From an uncultured Butyricicoccus sp. (GTDB taxonomy: Bacteria; Bacillota; Clostridia; Oscillospirales; Butyricicoccaceae), in contig CAKTAV010000011.1 of NCBI GenBank assembly GCA_934532985.1, positions 1-64,000 on the forward strand: DNA of 64,000 nucleotides, read 5' to 3'. Of the stretch, positions 25,785-34,561 are shown in pieces; positions within the stretch are counted from its first letter, which is position 1, and each line of letters begins with the position of its first letter. Both the position numbers and the translations under genes were made by a program. Under the pieces are notes generated by a model, which was given only the letters and a program-made list of their open reading frames with translations, had not been told where the DNA came from and did no database searches.

Positions 25785-25979
25785 ATGGTAACTATCAACG
25801 GAGAGGCCGTCGATGCCGCAGGCAAGACCGTTGCCGTGTATCTGACCGAGGCCGGTTATCCGCTGCAATATATCGCTGTGGAACGCAATCTGGAAATCGT
25901 CCCGAAGGCACAGTACGATTCCACCATTCTCTGTGACGGTGACAGCGTCGAAGTTGTCCGTTTTGTGGGAGGTGGCTGA
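25785..25979 (+). CDS. thiS: Sulfur carrier protein ThiS
   Basis: A 64-residue ubiquitin-like carrier ending in VGGG. The C-terminal glycine is adenylated by ThiF and then thiocarboxylated to deliver sulfur for the thiazole ring. TAGGAGGTG precedes the ATG. It is the first gene of the thi operon and overlaps the reading frame of thiF. Confidence 0.93.
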   Translation: MVTINGEAVDAAGKTVAVYLTEAGYPLQYIAVERNLEIVPKAQYDSTILCDGDSVEVVRFVGGG

Positions 25980-26616
25980 TATTCTTCTCACCAAACAGGA
26001 ACTGGATGCCGCATTTGACGCCCGCTTTCCGCAGGCGTTTCACGACGCCGTATCACACGCCCGCGTTGCCATCGCCGGGCTGGGCGGTCTCGGCTCCAAC
26101 ATCGCCGTAATGCTCGCACGCTCCGGCGTGGAGCATCTGTTTCTCGTCGATTTTGACACGGTGGACATCACCAATCTCAACCGCCAGATGTACCGCATCC
26201 CCGACCTGGGGCGTCCCAAGACCGACGCGTTGCCGGACATTCTGCGCCAGATCAATCCGTATTTGGACATACAAACCCGCTGTGTCCGCGTCACCGAGGA
26301 CAACGCCGCCGCGCTGTTCGGGGAATATTCCATCGTCTGCGAGGCTTTTGACAAGCCGGACAACAAGGCGATGCTCATCAACACCCTGCTCGCGCAGTGT
26401 CCGAATACCACTATCATATCCGGCAACGGTATGGCGGGCTACGGCGACGCCAACCAAATCCAAACCGCACGCGTGATGCGGCGGCTCTATGTCTGCGGCG
26501 ATCAGACAACTGACGTTGGCAATGGCATCGGGCTGATGGCGCCGCGCGTCGCGGTCTGCGCCGGTCATCAGGCCAACAAGGTCATTCAGCTCATCGCCGA
26601 GCAGGCAAGTATATAA
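25972..26616 (+). CDS. thiF: ThiF-family (family 2) ThiS adenylyltransferase
   Basis: A protein of about 214 residues related to E1 enzymes. The nucleotide fold is VAIAGLGGLGSNIAVMLARSGV, followed by DFDTVDITNLNRQMYR and DLGRPKTDAL. It is shorter than E. coli ThiF and lacks its zinc CxxC pairs, matching the short thiF family found with thiSGH in anaerobes. It activates the ThiS C-terminus. The start is uncertain. GTG at 25972 overlaps the GGGAGG ribosome site, while an ATT at 25981 has that site eight bases upstream. Either way it begins at or immediately after the end of thiS. Confidence 0.85.
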   Translation: MADILLTKQELDAAFDARFPQAFHDAVSHARVAIAGLGGLGSNIAVMLARSGVEHLFLVDFDTVDITNLNRQMYRIPDLGRPKTDALPDILRQINPYLDIQTRCVRVTEDNAAALFGEYSIVCEAFDKPDNKAMLINTLLAQCPNTTIISGNGMAGYGDANQIQTARVMRRLYVCGDQTTDVGNGIGLMAPRVAVCAGHQANKVIQLIAEQASI

Positions 26617-26662
26617 TTAAAAACCTATGACATCATGGTATCAATAGAAAGGATCAATCATC

Positions 26663-27427
26663 ATGGAAGACAAGCTGATTTTAGGCGGTCATGAATTCAC
26701 CAGCCGCTTTATTCTGGGCTCCGGAAAATACAACCTTAAGCTGATTCAGGCCGCCGTCGAGCAGGGCGGCGCGCAGATCATCACGTTGGCACTGCGCCGC
26801 GCCAACACCCGCAAGGAGGAGAGCATTCTCGACTTCATTCCGAAGGGTGTCACACTGCTGCCGAACACCTCCGGTGCACGCAACGCCGAGGAGGCCGTTC
26901 GCATCGCCCGCCTGAGCCGCGAGATGGGCTGCGGTGATTTCGTCAAGGTCGAGATCATGCACGACTCCAAGTATCTGCTGCCGGACAACTATGAGACCAT
27001 CAAATGTACCGAGACGCTCGCCAAGGAGGGCTTTGTCGTTCTGCCGTACATGTATCCGGATCTGAACGTCGCGCGCGACCTGCAAAACGCCGGTGCCGCC
27101 GCTGTCATGCCGCTGGCCTCCCCAATCGGCAGCAACAAGGGTCTGGCAACCAAGGAGTTTATCCAGATTCTGATTGACGAGATTGACCTTCCGGTTATCG
27201 TCGACGCCGGTATCGGCAAGCCGTCGCAGGCCTGTGAGGCCATGGAGATGGGCGCCGCGGCAATCATGGCAAACACTGCCATTGCAACCGCCGGTGATGT
27301 TCCGGCGATGGCCGGCGCGTTCCGTCAGGCCATTGAGGCCGGACGCACGGCCTATGTCACCGGTATGGGTCCGGTGCTCGCACGCGGCGGCAGCGCCAGC
27401 GATCCGCTGACCGGATTTTTGCGCTAA
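26663..27427 (+). CDS. thiG: Thiazole synthase ThiG
   Basis: A 254-residue TIM barrel condensing deoxyxylulose 5-phosphate, dehydroglycine and ThiS thiocarboxylate into the thiazole. The opening ILGGHEFTSRFILGSGKY is diagnostic. The Schiff-base lysine is in FVKVEIMHD. VDAGIGKPSQACEAMEMGAAA binds phosphate. GAAAGGATC is the ribosome site. thiH follows 15 bp downstream. Confidence 0.97.
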   Translation: MEDKLILGGHEFTSRFILGSGKYNLKLIQAAVEQGGAQIITLALRRANTRKEESILDFIPKGVTLLPNTSGARNAEEAVRIARLSREMGCGDFVKVEIMHDSKYLLPDNYETIKCTETLAKEGFVVLPYMYPDLNVARDLQNAGAAAVMPLASPIGSNKGLATKEFIQILIDEIDLPVIVDAGIGKPSQACEAMEMGAAAIMANTAIATAGDVPAMAGAFRQAIEAGRTAYVTGMGPVLARGGSASDPLTGFLR

Positions 27428-27442
27428 AGGGAGGTCTCAGCA

Positions 27443-28705
27443 ATGATTGACGAAGAAAGTCAGGTTTATTTTATCGACAGCGACCAGCTGCCGCCAGAGG
27501 CACTGAAGCGCAAGCATCAGCTGGAATCCGATCCGTCGGTTCGCTCGGATCATATGAAGTATCTCGCCGACATGGAAATCATTTACTCGGATGTCAAGGA
27601 TATTGTCCTGCGCGAGTTTAACAGCTATGACTACAACCAGTACACCGCCGCTGACGTCCGCCGTGCCCTGAGCCACGAGCGCTGCACGCTGGAGGATTTC
27701 AAAGCACTGCTTTCTCCTGCCGCCGCTCCGTTTTTGGAGCAGATGGCACGCAAGGCAGAGGACGAGACGCGCAAGCATTTCGGCAACACGGTATACATCT
27801 TCACCCCGATTTATATCGCAAATTACTGCCAGAATTACTGCATTTACTGCGGTTTTAACTGCTATAATAACATCCGCCGCAAGAAGCTCAGCTTTGAGGA
27901 AATCGAGCACGAGATGCAGGTTATCGCGGACACCGGCATGGAAGAAATCCTGATTCTGACCGGTGAGAGCCGTAAGTATTCCGATGTCAAGTACATCGGC
28001 GAGGCCGTCAAAATCGCCCGCAAGTACTTCCGCAATATCGGTATCGAGATCTATCCGGTCAACACGGACGAATATCGCTATCTGCACGAGTGCGGTGTAG
28101 ATTACGTTACGGTATTCCAGGAAACCTATAATCCGGAACATTATGAAAAGCTGCATCTGCTGGGCCATAAGCGCATCTGGCCGTATCGTTTTGACTCACA
28201 AGAGCGCGCCTTGCGCGCCGGTATGCGCGGCGCCGGTTTCTCCGCCCTGCTCGGTCTGGATGATTTCCGCAAGGACGCACTGGCGACCGCTCTGCATGTT
28301 TTCCTGCTCCAGCGTCGCTACCCGCACGCAGAACTCAGCCTAAGCTGTCCGCGCCTGCGCCCGATCGTCAACAACGACAAGATCAATCCGCGCGACGTCG
28401 GCGAGAAGGAGCTGTGTCAGGTGCTGTGCGCATACCGCCTGTTCCTGCCGTATGTCGGAATCACGGTATCCAGCCGCGAATCGCTGTCATTCCGCAACGG
28501 CATCACCAAGATCTGCGCAACCAAGGTTTCCGCCGGTGTCTCCACCGGTATCGGCGACCATGAGTCCAAGTACACCGGCGAGGAGGACAGCGACGTCGGC
28601 GACGAGCAGTTTGAAATCAACGACGGACGCAGCATCGGACGCATGTATCACGACCTGGAAGAAGGCGGCTTGCAGCCGGTTCTGAACGACTATATCTATG
28701 TATAA
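27443..28705 (+). CDS. thiH: 2-iminoacetate synthase ThiH (tyrosine lyase)
   Basis: A 420-residue radical SAM enzyme that cleaves tyrosine to dehydroglycine, the anaerobic route to the thiazole precursor. The cluster motif is CQNYCIYC (C-x3-C-x2-C). VTVFQETYNPEHYEKLHLLG and the ThiH C-terminal domain follow. Use of ThiH rather than the oxidase ThiO agrees with an anaerobic host. The last eight bases overlap the next gene. Confidence 0.96.
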   Translation: MIDEESQVYFIDSDQLPPEALKRKHQLESDPSVRSDHMKYLADMEIIYSDVKDIVLREFNSYDYNQYTAADVRRALSHERCTLEDFKALLSPAAAPFLEQMARKAEDETRKHFGNTVYIFTPIYIANYCQNYCIYCGFNCYNNIRRKKLSFEEIEHEMQVIADTGMEEILILTGESRKYSDVKYIGEAVKIARKYFRNIGIEIYPVNTDEYRYLHECGVDYVTVFQETYNPEHYEKLHLLGHKRIWPYRFDSQERALRAGMRGAGFSALLGLDDFRKDALATALHVFLLQRRYPHAELSLSCPRLRPIVNNDKINPRDVGEKELCQVLCAYRLFLPYVGITVSSRESLSFRNGITKICATKVSAGVSTGIGDHESKYTGEEDSDVGDEQFEINDGRSIGRMYHDLEEGGLQPVLNDYIYV

Positions 28706-29252
28706 TCACCTGATCGCCGTCACCAAACGATCTTTGTGTCCCGACGGCCTGCCTGCCCAGCTGGAGCGCGTGTGTGCGGTGTCACCGCGCGCCGTCCTGC
28801 TGCGGGAAAAGGATCTCTCTTCGACGGAGTACCGCGCGCTTGCGCAGCAGGCGCAGGAAATCTGTACACGTTTTGACGTCCCGCTCATCCTGCACAGTTT
28901 TCCACAGGTAGCGCAGGAGCTGGGGATTTCCCGCCTGCATGTTCCGCTGCCCATGCTTCATATGCTGGAACAGCGGGAGCAATGGGAGGTACTCGGTACC
29001 TCCTGCCATAGCATGGAGCAGATGCTGGAAGCCGTGTCGCTCGGCGCGACCTATATCACGCTGGGCAATATCTTTGCAACCACCTGCAAGCCCGGCCTGC
29101 CCGGGAAGGGAGTGGATATGCTGCGTGCGGTCTGTGCGCACAGTCCGATTCCAGTCTACGCCATCGGTGGTATTACTCTGGACAATTTGTCTGACACGCT
29201 GGAGGCCGGAGCGGCCGGCGCCTGTATGATGTCAGGATTTATGCGGCTATAA
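28698..29252 (+). CDS. TenI-like protein of the ThiE/TenI family
   Basis: A 184-residue TIM-barrel protein, shorter than typical ThiE (about 210). LGNIFATTCKPGLPGKGV and YAIGGITLDNLSDTLEAGAAG match the TenI branch, whose CKxGLxGxGV loop differs from the PTxTK loop of ThiE. The pyrimidine-phosphate motifs of ThiE (D-x-GaDGvHlGq) are absent; LHVPLP replaces them. Bacillus TenI is a thiazole tautomerase using a histidine in GHVFETDC, and here that position is Asn. A thiazole-branch role is more likely than thiamine phosphate synthase, but the activity is uncertain. Confidence 0.75.
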   Translation: MYNHLIAVTKRSLCPDGLPAQLERVCAVSPRAVLLREKDLSSTEYRALAQQAQEICTRFDVPLILHSFPQVAQELGISRLHVPLPMLHMLEQREQWEVLGTSCHSMEQMLEAVSLGATYITLGNIFATTCKPGLPGKGVDMLRAVCAHSPIPVYAIGGITLDNLSDTLEAGAAGACMMSGFMRL

Positions 29253-29265
29253 CAGCAAAATCGCC

Positions 29266-29294
29266 TTGTTTTGCCCTGTTTTTTCTGCTACAAT
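29266..29294 (+). promoter_or_regulatory. Promoter of nitroreductase gene
   Basis: TTGTTT at 29266-29271 and TACAAT at 29289-29294 are 17 bp apart, 47 bp before the gene. Confidence 0.65.
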
Positions 29295-29341
29295 AACGCC
29301 GGAAACATTCTCTCTGTGAGCCAAAAAGGAGTGTCTTTACT

Positions 29342-29893
29342 ATGAATGTTATGGAGTTAATTCAAACCCGCCAGAGCTGCCGTTCCTATCAGGACAAGCC
29401 GGTTTCCCGCGAGGATCTGATTCAAATGGTCGAAGCAGGCCGTCTGTCCCCCAGCGCCTGCAACGCTCAACCATGGAAATTTCTTATCATCGACGAGCCG
29501 GACGCCAAGGCTAAACTGTGCGACGCCTTAGTTGTAGAGGGCGGTGCTACCGGCTGCGCATGGCGCGAAAAGGCCCCGGCATTTATCGCCGTTGTCGAAC
29601 AACCGGCTAACGTCATGCCGGTCGTCAAGGACTATTATCATGATTCTCAGCGCTTTGCACAGAGCGATCTCGGCATGGCGGTTATGAGTATGTGCTACGA
29701 GGCGGTTCAGCTGGATCTGTCTACCTGTATTCTCGGACTGAACGACCAGAAGAAGATGGAGCAGCACTTCGGCATTCCGGAAGGACGCACTGTCCGTATG
29801 ATTCTCGCTGTTGGCTACAGCGCGGAGAACGCAGAGCCGCGTGCCAAGGTGCGCAAGCCGCTGGAGGAAGTGTGCAGCTTTAACCACTGGTAA
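29342..29893 (+). CDS. Nitroreductase-family FMN oxidoreductase
   Basis: A 183-residue nitroreductase-fold protein. The N-terminal TRQSCRSYQDKPV and SPSACNAQPWKFLII contact FMN, and the C-terminal LAVGYSAE...RKPLEEV is typical. The substrate is unknown; family members reduce nitroaromatics, quinones or flavins. AAAAGGAGTG is the ribosome site. It is a single-gene unit with its own promoter, ending at a terminator shared with sufB. Confidence 0.87.
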   Translation: MNVMELIQTRQSCRSYQDKPVSREDLIQMVEAGRLSPSACNAQPWKFLIIDEPDAKAKLCDALVVEGGATGCAWREKAPAFIAVVEQPANVMPVVKDYYHDSQRFAQSDLGMAVMSMCYEAVQLDLSTCILGLNDQKKMEQHFGIPEGRTVRMILAVGYSAENAEPRAKVRKPLEEVCSFNHW

Positions 29894-29954
29894 CCATCGC
29901 TGCAACGCTCAGGGAGCAATTCTTTTTTGCTATCTATATCATTATCCAACACGC

Positions 29955-29992
29955 TAAAAGGGCCGCAGCCTCTCGCTGCGACCCTTTTTACT
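29955..29992. terminator. Bidirectional terminator between nitroreductase and sufB
   Basis: AAAAGGGCCGCAGC and GCTGCGACCCTTTT pair. A T-run follows on + and an A-run on the left serves the minus strand. Confidence 0.85.
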
Positions 29993-29999
29993 TATCTCT

Positions 30000-30923
30000 T
30001 TATTTCAGGAATCCGTTGATAATCTGCTCCTCCGCCTCCGCCTCGGTCAGGCCGAGCGTCATGAGCTTAATAATCTGTTCTCCGGCAATTTTGCCGATCG
30101 CCGCCTCATGAATCAGCGCCGCGTCAATATCATTAGCCTCCAGCTGCGGTACGGCGAGAATTCTCGCCTTGTCCATGATAATGGCGTCACATTCCGTGTG
30201 ACCGCTGCACGGCGCGTTGCCGATAATCCTCGAGTCAAACTTCTGGTACGAGTTATCACGGGCAACCGAGCGGGATACGACATCCGCACTCGCGCCGTCG
30301 CCGTCCAGCGAAACCTCATAGCTGCTGACCGCCGACTGATCACCGTGGGTCATCAGGCGCTCCCGTACAACCAGACGCGCACCTGCCGCAAGATCCGCTG
30401 TCGTGGTGCGCACCGTCGAGTCCACGCCCTTGATCTGCACCATCTCCATCTCCATCGTGCTGCCTTCGTCCAGATGCACCTCCGTGCCCGGGTTCAGGAT
30501 GCGCTTGCCCTTGCCGTCACCGCCGCCATAATGCTTCTCCACGTACTTGACCTTGGCGTTCTTGCCGACAAAAAAGCGGTGCAGACCGTCATGCTCCGAA
30601 TCCTGTGAGCCGCAGTTATCAATGCCGCATCCGGCAACGATGACAACATCGCTGTCCTCGCCGATGTAGAAATCGTTGTACACCATTTCCTTCAGTCCGC
30701 TCTCGCTGAGCACGACCGGAATGTGCACGCTTTCCTTCTTCGTGCCCGGCTTGATGCGAATATCAATACCGCTGACATCCGTCTTGGAGACAATGTCAAT
30801 GTTCGCCGTCGTATTGCGCGCCGCCATCTGTCCGTTGGCACGGATGTTATATGCTCCCTCCGGAACATCGTGCAGATCAGCGACCTCTTCGAGCAGTCGC
30901 TTCTGGATTTCATCTATCTTCAT
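30000..30923 (-). CDS. sufB: SufB/SufD-family Fe-S scaffold (SmsB-like)
   Basis: A 307-residue protein of the SufB/SufD beta-helix family, much shorter than the roughly 470-residue SufB of Bacillus. It pairs with the SufC-type ATPase 18 bp upstream and no sufD, sufS or sufU is nearby, so the pair looks like the minimal SmsC-SmsB system of anaerobes. GCGIDNCGSQDSEHDGLHRFFVG, KHYGGGDGKGKRIL and GNAPCSGHTECDAII carry cysteines and histidines that could hold the nascent cluster. Confidence 0.88.
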   Translation of the reverse strand: MKIDEIQKRLLEEVADLHDVPEGAYNIRANGQMAARNTTANIDIVSKTDVSGIDIRIKPGTKKESVHIPVVLSESGLKEMVYNDFYIGEDSDVVIVAGCGIDNCGSQDSEHDGLHRFFVGKNAKVKYVEKHYGGGDGKGKRILNPGTEVHLDEGSTMEMEMVQIKGVDSTVRTTTADLAAGARLVVRERLMTHGDQSAVSSYEVSLDGDGASADVVSRSVARDNSYQKFDSRIIGNAPCSGHTECDAIIMDKARILAVPQLEANDIDAALIHEAAIGKIAGEQIIKLMTLGLTEAEAEEQIINGFLK

Positions 30924-30941
30924 CGTTGGTACACCCTCTTC

Positions 30942-31670
30942 TTATAAAATCTTGCTGCACGTGCCAACCGCCGACGCCGTGCCCAACAGGCCCGGAAGAA
31001 TGTCTTCCTTTGCACCCTGCTGCTGAATCTGTCCGTCGGCAATCACGATAATCTCATCGGCAATGTCCAAAATGCGCTCCTGATGCGAGATGACCAGAAT
31101 CGAGCCGTGATCCGTCTTTTCCTGCATGCGCTCAAACACGCGGATCAGGTTCTGGAAGCTCCACAGGTCAATACCCGCCTCCGGCTCGTCAAAAACGGAA
31201 AGCTGTGTACCGCGCGCCAGCACCGTTGCAATCTCAATACGCTTGAGCTCGCCGCCCGACAGGCTCGCGTTGACCTCACGGTTGATATAGTCCTTCGCGC
31301 ACAGACCAACCTCGGACAGATACGTGCAGGCATCCGCCGGAGTCAGCTGTTTCTTTGCCGCAATGCGGATCAGATCCAGCACCTGAATGCCCTTGAAGCG
31401 AACCGGCTGCTGAAATGCAAAGCTGATGCCCAGATTGGCGCGCTCCGTCACGCTCCTTTCCGTGATGTCCTCGCCGTTTAAATACAGCTTGCCCGCCGTC
31501 GGCGTCACGATGCCGGCAATCAGCTTTGCCAGCGTCGATTTACCGCCGCCGTTCGGGCCGGTAATTACAATGAATTTATTGTCCGGAATCGTCAGACTCA
31601 GATCCTTAATGATCTCTTTCTGCTGCGATTCTTCCGTCACTTCATAGGAAATATTTTTTAATTCCAGCAT
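30942..31670 (-). CDS. sufC: SufC/SmsC-type Fe-S assembly ATPase
   Basis: A 242-residue ABC-type ATPase that powers cluster assembly with SufB. Walker A is GPNGGGKST, the signature is LSGGELKR, Walker B is LSVFDEPEAG and the switch histidine is in VISHQER. The ATG at 31670 has AGAGGGA upstream; the longer reading frame has no ribosome site. It is the first gene of the sufC-sufB pair. Confidence 0.92.
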   Translation of the reverse strand: MLELKNISYEVTEESQQKEIIKDLSLTIPDNKFIVITGPNGGGKSTLAKLIAGIVTPTAGKLYLNGEDITERSVTERANLGISFAFQQPVRFKGIQVLDLIRIAAKKQLTPADACTYLSEVGLCAKDYINREVNASLSGGELKRIEIATVLARGTQLSVFDEPEAGIDLWSFQNLIRVFERMQEKTDHGSILVISHQERILDIADEIIVIADGQIQQQGAKEDILPGLLGTASAVGTCSKIL

Positions 31671-31884
31671 ATCGAAATCCCTCTTTTCCTTCCACTTTGC
31701 TTGGTTTTCCGTCCTCTGTCCAGCGGAAAGGCAGTCAAGGACGCAGTATGACCGTACCATGATTTTCAGCGAAAGTCAATCCAATCGCGCAAATTCCCTA
31801 TAATTGTGCGGGTTTATCTGAAACTTTGCATATAAGCGTCGGAAAATGCTGGAACCTCTTGCTGATTCTTCTCTGTTCGGAGCA
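31671..31884. other. Upstream region of sufC
   Basis: The interval holds the sufC leader. A TTGACT lies on the minus strand near 31773, but no convincing -10 is placed well behind it. No gene or strong repeat is seen. Confidence 0.4.
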
Positions 31885-31924
31885 CAAAAAAGCAGCCGCC
31901 CGACAACGCTCCGGCGGCTGCTCT
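31885..31924 (-). terminator. Terminator of the first SSS symporter gene
   Basis: GCAGCCGCC and GGCGGCTGC pair on the minus strand, then TTTTTT. It lies about 130 bp past the stop codon. Confidence 0.85.
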
Positions 31925-32056
31925 CTGCTCACACAGTATGGCTCTGCAAGACAGAATTACAGAGCTCTATGGAATTTTACCCGCGTCCCTATCCGACACG
32001 GAACGGCGACGATGGAGGATGCCGCCTCGGAAAAAGCGCGCTCTGTTTTCTTCGTC

Positions 32057-33682
32057 TTACGCCGCAATGCACAGCGGGGAGAAGATGAAGTACAGAACAC
32101 AAACAACAGCGATACCAACAACCGCCCAAATCTTGCCGGTCTTCCACGGCGTCATATCCATAACCTTTGCATCCGGCATCTCCCAGTCAACCTCACGCGG
32201 TGCAACCTTGATGCAGATGAAGTAGATGATGCACTCGAGGACAAACAGAGCGAATACAACATATAGGTAGTGGAACTGGCTGAAGAACGGAATGACCTTG
32301 GACAGACCGTACAATACCATATGGATCGGAACAATAATCTTCGGAGCAATCGCCGGCGCCTTCTTACTGAACAGGCCGAAGAGAACGGCGGTCAGCAGCG
32401 GCATGGAGAAGAAGCCCCAGCACTCATTGATGAAGTTCATGATACCGGTGCCGAAAAACATAACGAACGGCGAGATGCAGATCGAAATAATACCGACAAC
32501 CGTACCAAACACCTTACCAACCCAAACGATCTTCTCGGCGCTTGCCTTCTTGCCCCAGATCGGCTGCCAGATATTCAGCGAGAAGATCGTGGAGGCCGAG
32601 TTCAGAACTGAGTTGAAGGAGGACAGGATTGCGCCAAACATAACGGCAGCGAGGAAGCCCAGAATCGGCTTCGGAACAACTTCCATAACCAGCAACGGGT
32701 ATGCCTGGTCAGCAGCCATACCAACCGAGGTGTCTGCCATGCTGCCAGCCAGCAGCTGGTACGCAATAACGCCCGGCAGAACGATGATGAATACGTCCAG
32801 GCACTTGAAGAAGCCGGCCCAGATCGCACCCTTCTGGCTCTCCGCCAGATTCTTGCCGCCCAGCGAACGCTGGATGATGGACTGGTTGGTCGCCCAGTAA
32901 AACAGGTTGTTTACCAGCATACCGGTGCACAGCAGCGGCCACGGAACTTCCGGCGGCAGTGCAGACGGAGCGGACCAAGCGCTCATCTTCTCCGGCGTTG
33001 CGGTGATCAGGTGATGGATACCAGCGGCAAATCCGCCGCCGTCCAGATGACCCAGCGCAATGATGCCCAAAATCGGAACCGCAAAGCCGCCGATCAGCAG
33101 GCCGACACCGTTGATGGTATCGGAATACGCTACGGCCTTCAGACCGCCAAATACGGCATAGCACATGCCGATGATACCGGTACCGACACAGACAATCGCG
33201 ATGCCTGCAAAATAACTAATTCCGAACAGCTCGGAAACACCGAACATCTTCTCCAGAGCAACCGCACCGGAGTACAGAATTGTCGGCAGCATCGTGACGA
33301 CGTACGCAATCAGGAACAAAATCGAAAACAGACGCATGACAAACGTGTCATAACGCATTTCGAAGAACTCCGGCAGGGTGGCAATGCCGCCACGCAGGAA
33401 CTTCGGCAGCAGGAAGAACGCCAGAATAATCAGCGCGAACGCCGACGTCGCCTCCCATGCAATCGGGCTCATGTTGCCGGCAAACGACTGGCCGTTGGTA
33501 CCAACCAACTGCTCCGCCGACAGGTTTGTCATCATCAGCGAGCCCGCAATAACGATGCCCGGCAGACCGCGGCCTGCCAAGAAGTAGCCTTCCTTCGTGG
33601 AGAGGTCATCGCCTCTGGTCTTCCACCAAGAAAGAACTGCAACTAAAACGGTAAATGCAACAAACTCTGCTACAATTAACAT
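32057..33682 (-). CDS. SSS-family sodium:solute symporter (first copy)
   Basis: A 541-residue membrane protein of the SGLT/SSS family with about 14 membrane segments. Family landmarks are EGYFLAGRGLPGIVIAGSLMMTNLSAEQLVG, VFGGLKAVAYSDTINGVGLL and MFGAILSSFNSVLNSASTIFSLNIW. The last two are typical of sugar and inositol symporters. It is a paralogue of the protein at 39427-41085, sharing these blocks in order. It lies downstream of a Gfo/Idh/MocA gene on the same strand but has its own promoter at 34208-34236 and a leader of about 520 nt. Confidence 0.9.
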   Translation of the reverse strand: MLIVAEFVAFTVLVAVLSWWKTRGDDLSTKEGYFLAGRGLPGIVIAGSLMMTNLSAEQLVGTNGQSFAGNMSPIAWEATSAFALIILAFFLLPKFLRGGIATLPEFFEMRYDTFVMRLFSILFLIAYVVTMLPTILYSGAVALEKMFGVSELFGISYFAGIAIVCVGTGIIGMCYAVFGGLKAVAYSDTINGVGLLIGGFAVPILGIIALGHLDGGGFAAGIHHLITATPEKMSAWSAPSALPPEVPWPLLCTGMLVNNLFYWATNQSIIQRSLGGKNLAESQKGAIWAGFFKCLDVFIIVLPGVIAYQLLAGSMADTSVGMAADQAYPLLVMEVVPKPILGFLAAVMFGAILSSFNSVLNSASTIFSLNIWQPIWGKKASAEKIVWVGKVFGTVVGIISICISPFVMFFGTGIMNFINECWGFFSMPLLTAVLFGLFSKKAPAIAPKIIVPIHMVLYGLSKVIPFFSQFHYLYVVFALFVLECIIYFICIKVAPREVDWEMPDAKVMDMTPWKTGKIWAVVGIAVVCVLYFIFSPLCIAA

Positions 33683-34200
33683 TACTTACCTCTTTCTCTC
33701 CATTGTGTGCGTTTTCTGTCACAGCTGTACCGACACGCCTCTCCGGAACAGATGGCTGGGAATTCTCCCTTGTGTCTGCATGCTGCTTCGCACAGGGTCT
33801 AAGCTTCTCTTACTTCCTCCATCTTTTCTTCCTATGTAATCCCTTCCGCAGCCGCGTTCGGGAACTACAATCGTTAGAAATCAGGATGCTCGCAAACTCG
33901 TCGAGTGCATTCCATCTCCCTTCGTTTCTCGCTTTCCAAAACGAATCTCCGTGGTTCTTCACAGAAATAAAAACATGGATAATTGCGCCATGATCGTTTT
34001 GACAAAATTCCTGTTCTTATCCCTCAGTCATTCTGTCTTTGCACGGCACAACGGCACGCATCCTTCTCTTCTGCCCCATTTTCTGCACACTGCAGCAAGC
34101 GACTGCCTTCGCTTTGTCACAGCATACAACCGAGCAGATGCCGCACGCTTCCAGTACATTCAGTTTTTACTTCGTTCCACTTTATTCTTTCTTTTTGGTG
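33683..34200 (-). other. Unusually long 5' leader of the first symporter gene
   Basis: This stretch of about 520 bp lies between the consensus promoter at 34208-34236 and the start at 33682. No ORF with a ribosome site and no known riboswitch motif was recognised. A shorter alternative promoter was not found by eye. Confidence 0.45.
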
Positions 34201-34207
34201 CGCAAGA

Positions 34208-34236
34208 AGTATAACATACTGTGTTTTCTGTGTCAA
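34208..34236 (-). promoter_or_regulatory. Consensus promoter facing the first symporter gene
   Basis: On the minus strand TTGACA (34236-34231) and TATACT (34213-34208) are exactly 17 bp apart. Confidence 0.75.
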
Positions 34237-34485
34237 TTGCATCAAAATAATTCATGGTATCCTCCAATCTCATTCGATACATTCTTGTCAATCCGCACAG
34301 GAATATCCCGCATCTTCCCGCATTTTGACTGTGACATGTGACACAGTTTTTCTTTGCCGTTTTTCTCTCTCCGAAAGTCGTTCTTTTTCTATGCGCGCCT
34401 GCACCTGTGCAATATCCAGTTTATTTCTTTTTGCCCTTTATTTCCCATGGTTTTCCCTTGAAACATTTTTGTATCTTCTGCACAA

Positions 34486-34517
34486 ACAAAACAAGGCAGA
34501 CCGTCTCCGATCTGCCT
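34486..34517 (-). terminator. Terminator of the first Gfo/Idh/MocA gene
   Basis: GGCAGA and TCTGCC flank a ten-base loop on the minus strand, followed by TTGTTTTGTTTG. Confidence 0.65.
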
Positions 34518-34561
34518 CATTTGCTCATAGTCACTTGTATCGACTGGTAAATTCTCTTTTC

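Noticed and set aside
31938..32225. Possible small gene starting ALQDRITELYG downstream of the first symporter
   Set aside because: No ribosome site, and most of it overlaps the symporter gene antisense.
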